Shown here piece by piece: positions 8,446-10,881 of a stretch of DNA of 10,881 nt (positions are counted from its first letter, which is position 1; each line of letters starts with the position of its first letter). The translations under genes and the position numbers were made by a program. The notes under the pieces were generated by a model that did no database searches, had not been told where the DNA came from, and was given only the letters and a program-made list of their open reading frames with translations. The DNA is from Flammula alnicola (Eukaryota; Basidiomycota; Agaricomycetes; Agaricales; Strophariaceae), in the NCBI GenBank assembly GCA_015499995.1, contig JADNRV010000848.1:1-10881 (forward strand). Direction: 5' to 3'.

Positions 8446-8730
8446 ATGACCAAGTCACTGCCGCCTCCCACTAGTAGTCGAGGACACGATGTAACCGATG
8501 CGTTGGGAATAAGATGGGGTCTTGGTGCGTAGCATCAAAATGACTTATTGGTACTCACTTGTGTCTGAGTAGAGGCCAATCTCGATGATTTCTGTTTGAA
8601 TATCTCAGGCATTTGTTTACGTGTTCCGAGCGAAAGTCAACATTCGACGCCTATCGTCGATGAGATACGGAGAGCACCAGATTGGACGTATGCCAAGGAC
8701 TCATTGTCCGAATGTCATATCGCGCCATAG
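8446..8730 (+). CDS. Weak candidate: two-exon hypothetical protein (78 aa)
   Basis: Exon 1 (8446-8524) starts MTKSLPPPTSS and ends at IRWGL. A 48-nt intron-like segment (8525-8572) runs from GTGCGT to GAGTAG. Exon 2 (8573-8730) then reads 51 codons without a stop, including IVDEIRRAPDWTYAK. The splice joins the two in phase 1. I recognise no family, and short open pieces joined by possible splice sites arise by chance, so confidence is low. Confidence 0.18.
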
Positions 8731-9132
8731 CTATCCATCTTTGCGAAACGTGCCCAGATGTCTTTATAAATGGCATGTTTAATTCAGTATCCCCACTCTC
8801 ATTCTGTACGACATGGCTGCGACCCTTGTTTCTCGCGGTAATGATTTATTCTACAAAACCCTAACCCTCGAAATCCCATGCGCCGACGCGGCCAACGAGA
8901 AGCATATTCAGTGAATGCGTTGGGTGTTCCTGTCTCTCCAGAGCAGCGCGACGTCGAATTCATTCAGATAAGATAGGTTGAAAGGCGAGAACCGTGCACC
9001 TTCTCAGGCTTTCTGGCTGGATTCGTGTCTCGTTTGGGAGGGAAAGGACTGGAAAGACCTTCGGAGTGGGGGGTACGAGCCGGAGCGCTGATCCTCTCAA
9101 GGAAATCGATGATGCTATTCAGCATTTTCATG

Positions 9133-9194
9133 GTAAGTCCTCGAAATATTTCCCTCCGGAGCCTTTTTTTTTTGATATCCGTGTTCGACTGCAG
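9133..9194 (+). other. Intron-like segment
   Basis: This 62-nt segment runs from a consensus GTAAGT donor to a CTGCAG acceptor and contains a run of ten T (near 9166-9175). Removing it joins DDAIQHFH to DSKESFGHTVRH in one frame, which then stops at 9251-9253. Upstream the frame is open from about 8994. No family was recognised, so this may be one exon junction of a decayed gene. Confidence 0.3.
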
Positions 9195-9268
9195 ACTCGA
9201 AGGAATCCTTTGGTCATACTGTCAGACACGTCGTGGCGCTGTTAATCGCGTGAATAAGAGGCACCAGC

Positions 9269-9358
9269 TCTGATTGAGATGCTGAAAGAAATTTCTTGAA
9301 CACTAGTCCATGTTCATGTTCAAGACTTTCAAATACCATCATGAGCATCTCTATCAGA
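9269..9358. repeat. Imperfect hairpin of about 28 base pairs
   Basis: The outer arms TCTGATTGAGATGCT (9269-9283) and AGCATCTCTATCAGA (9344-9358) pair with one mismatch in 15. GAAAG (9284-9288) pairs with CTTTC (9326-9330). TCTTGAACA (9294-9302) pairs exactly with TGTTCAAGA (9317-9325). The loop is 14 nt, with unpaired bulges of 5 and 13 nt. It could be a small-RNA precursor, the remnant of a small inverted-repeat element, or chance. Confidence 0.55.
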
Positions 9359-9768
9359 CAACGGACCAATCGCCGCCTCCTTGTCTGTCTTGTAACACTA
9401 TGAATGCCTATCTCATCGGCATGATCAACTTCTTTCTTGATGCGAGGTAATGTCCGTTGCCTGATGGACTACGACTTGGACTGAATACGAAACTGCGGAA
9501 AATAACAGGAACGAATCAAATTCTGCCTACAGACTGGGATTTATAAGGAGCCTGTGCCGCAGTAGGTGATACTGTAGGTGTGAAGCCATGATGGATAGGT
9601 GCACTTGTACGTACACAGGGTGCAACCGCTTACAGGCGAACCGCTGGACTGTTGTTTACGTGCTCCGCAGCAGTTCCGGGTCTCCTCCTACGATTTCCTT
9701 CGGCTGGCAAGGACACTCTGCAGACTGTTTGATCGTGTTTTATAGTTCAAGCAGGGTTTTCGTGTCAT

Positions 9769-9774
9769 TATAAG
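9769..9774 (+). promoter_or_regulatory. TATA-like box upstream of the DJ-1/PfpI gene
   Basis: TATAAG lies 55 nt before the ATG at 9824, a usual spacing for a fungal core promoter with a short leader. Pyrimidine/CCACCA-rich sequence follows (about 9782-9800). The assignment is by position only. Confidence 0.4.
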
Positions 9775-9823
9775 AACATGGACTCTTCCACCACCACACC
9801 ACAAAAAACCCGTCTATTTCTCG

Positions 9824-10721
9824 ATGTCGCAACCTCAGATTCTCACTGTCGCTTTTTGTCTGTGTGATGGGGTGACGTTGTCCGATTTCGTACCGCCGTC
9901 TGAGATTCTCGGAGGTTCGTCCCAGAATTCTACTCATCTTCCTAGCTCAATTTACCTGCTAGGTCTCAATATGGCCGACACCCCGATGTTTCCCGCAGAG
10001 TTTGGACACGTCCCATACCGTGTCAAATGCGACTATTTGGCTCCATCCATGGAGCCCGTGAAGAGCCTCATAGGCCCCGCGGGCATCACCACCAATCCGA
10101 CTCAAACATATTCAGGGGCGCAGAAGGAAGGAACGCAATATGACGTGCTGTGGGTTCCAGCGGGTATGTTCCGCCCACTTCTCCTTCCCCGCTTGTCCAT
10201 GAACACGTTGCAGGTCCTCCTCCCAACCCCGTCACCGGCGAAGACATGACTCCCAAGGAAGAGATCGAATTCATCAAGGCGCAGGCTCCCAAAGCGAAAT
10301 ACATCCTCTCTGTGTGTGGTGGAAGCGCCTTATTGGCGCAGGCCGGTGTGTTGAGCGGGAAGCGTGCGACCACGAACAAGGCGTTCTTCAAGGTTATCGA
10401 GGTTCGTGTTTGTGTTACCGGTGACCTGAAAAATAAAGTCTTACATCGGTAATAGGCTATGTCTCCCAAGGACATCACCTGGGTCGCAAAGGCGCGCTGG
10501 GTTGTTGATGGCAATGTGTGGACGAGCTCAGGCGTTAGTGCTGGTGCGTGTCCAAGTTTCCACTTCGAATCTTGCCCTATTTCCGACAGGATCGGATATG
10601 GCAATCGCCTTCGTCGCTCATCTTGCTGGCGACAAAGTGGCGCGCCTGCTTCGCGGTCAGGTGGAAGTATTCGAGCGGGCAGGATGATGATCCATTCGCT
10701 GAGTTCCATGGTCTGGTGTAG
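9824..10721 (+). CDS. DJ-1/PfpI family protein, five exons, C-terminal frame break
   Basis: This is a class-I glutamine-amidotransferase-like fold of the fungal DJ-1/PfpI (isonitrile hydratase/GlxA-like) group, probably cytosolic. The exact substrate is unknown. The exons are 9824-9914, 9963-10163, 10214-10401, 10456-10543 and 10590 onward. The introns are 48, 50, 54 and 46 nt, and all are GT...AG. As read, the protein is 221 residues and stops at 10685-10687. Visible features are the N-terminal strand ILTVAFCLCDGVTLSDF with PPSE (Glu27 in the family's conserved acidic position), YDVLWVPAG, the nucleophile elbow SVCGGS (Cys132), GKRATTNKAFFK, and the typical tail ARWVVDGNVWTSSGVSAG-SDMA. In the next frame after a GGG run at 10677-10679, the family's expected C-terminus QDDDPFAEFHGLV appears and stops at 10719-10721. 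One extra G would explain the break. The loss affects only the last dozen residues, so the protein could still fold. Confidence 0.87.
9915..9962 (+). other. Intron 1 of the DJ-1/PfpI gene, in-frame and stop-free
   Basis: The segment runs from GTTCGT to CTGCTAG, is 48 nt long (a multiple of three) and contains no stop, so it can be mistaken for coding sequence. Removing it joins EILGG directly to LNMADTPMF, as I expect in fungal relatives, in phase 1. Reading through adds 16 residues (SSQNSTHLPSSIYLLG) that fit no part of the fold. Confidence 0.65.
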
Positions 10722-10881
10722 ACACGGCTCCTTGGAAGGTAACCACATTTTTACAATGAATTTGAAGGAATGAATGACCTTGGATGGAAACTATATTCGA
10801 GGATACCCTAAAGCTTTAAGTACCTGGGCCCCACCGAGTAGCTGCATAGTCCGAGTCCAAGACTACTCTTGTAATTAAGCT
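10722..10881. other. 3' flank of the DJ-1/PfpI gene
   Basis: No gene is seen here. The stretch probably holds the 3' untranslated region. No AATAAA polyadenylation signal is present, which is common in fungi. Confidence 0.4.

Larger units (their letters stand above)
8135..9823. other. Region of 1.7 kb with no recognisable gene
   Basis: No protein family was recognised on either strand. Short pieces with some gene-like character are scattered through it. They are a two-exon candidate (8446-8730), a 33-codon frame at 8813-8914 starting MAATLVSRGNDLFYK with TATAAAT about 50 nt upstream (8764), an intron-like segment (9133-9194), and an open minus-strand stretch of 84 codons without an early ATG (9214-9468). 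A TTTATAAGG near 9540 reads as a TATA box on both strands. Together these could be the remains of one or more multi-exon genes, but no common frame links them. Confidence 0.5.

Noticed and set aside
9588..9773. 61-codon plus-strand frame upstream of the DJ-1 gene
   Set aside because: It ends in what should be the DJ-1 promoter, and its composition does not look like a folded protein.
10086..10748. Open minus-strand frame of 220 codons across the DJ-1 gene
   Set aside because: It runs through the introns and exons of a gene with clear family motifs on the plus strand, and its own protein shows no recognisable domain. It is an antisense shadow.
1..10881. tRNA, rRNA, CRISPR array or bacterial gene cluster
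   Set aside because: No T-arm-like tRNA motif, repeat-spacer pattern or operon-style gene spacing was noticed by eye. All recognised genes are fungal in type.

Overview
The window looks like nuclear DNA of a basidiomycete fungus, most likely an Agaricomycete. The evidence is short introns (about 47-54 nt, GT...AG), a Ty3-type LTR retrotransposon of the fungal kind, two members of an F-box/leucine-rich family of the type expanded in mushroom genomes, a DUF6535-type membrane protein, and a fungal DJ-1/PfpI protein with five exons. No rRNA, tRNA, CRISPR or bacterial-style operon was seen.

Layout. Positions 1-3801 hold the 5' part of a Ty3/gypsy element on the minus strand. It has a 235-bp LTR (3567-3801) with perfect 8-bp inverted ends, a gag broken over several frames with a CCHC zinc knuckle, and the start of pol: a spacer region carrying two similar 47-residue modules, then an aspartic protease. 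Reverse transcriptase and integrase would lie beyond the left edge. Just outside the LTR, 3956-5466 (+) is a frameshifted F-box gene. A DUF6535-type membrane protein gene follows at 6051-7131 (+), with one intron and about five successive -1 frame changes. A second, 3'-truncated F-box copy lies on the minus strand at 7137-8134. The two F-box copies point tail to tail with the DUF6535 remnant between them. Positions 8135-9823 have no recognisable gene, but contain a perfect 9-bp inverted repeat, a weak two-exon candidate, an intron-like segment and a long imperfect hairpin. Positions 9824-10721 (+) hold the best-preserved gene, a DJ-1/PfpI family protein with four introns. It is intact except for a frame break near its C-terminus.

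How they work together. The parts do not form a pathway. The picture is an accessory, transposon-rich stretch of decaying lineage-specific gene families next to one conserved housekeeping-like enzyme gene. Nearly every reading frame carries single-base indels, most of them apparent one-base losses. This could be real decay or consensus-sequence error. The DJ-1 gene, where decay is least expected, is the best place to tell the two apart. I found no convincing new biological system. The most worthwhile leads are the twin module in pol, the intron-like segment at the start of gag, the hairpin at 9269-9358, and the indel question.
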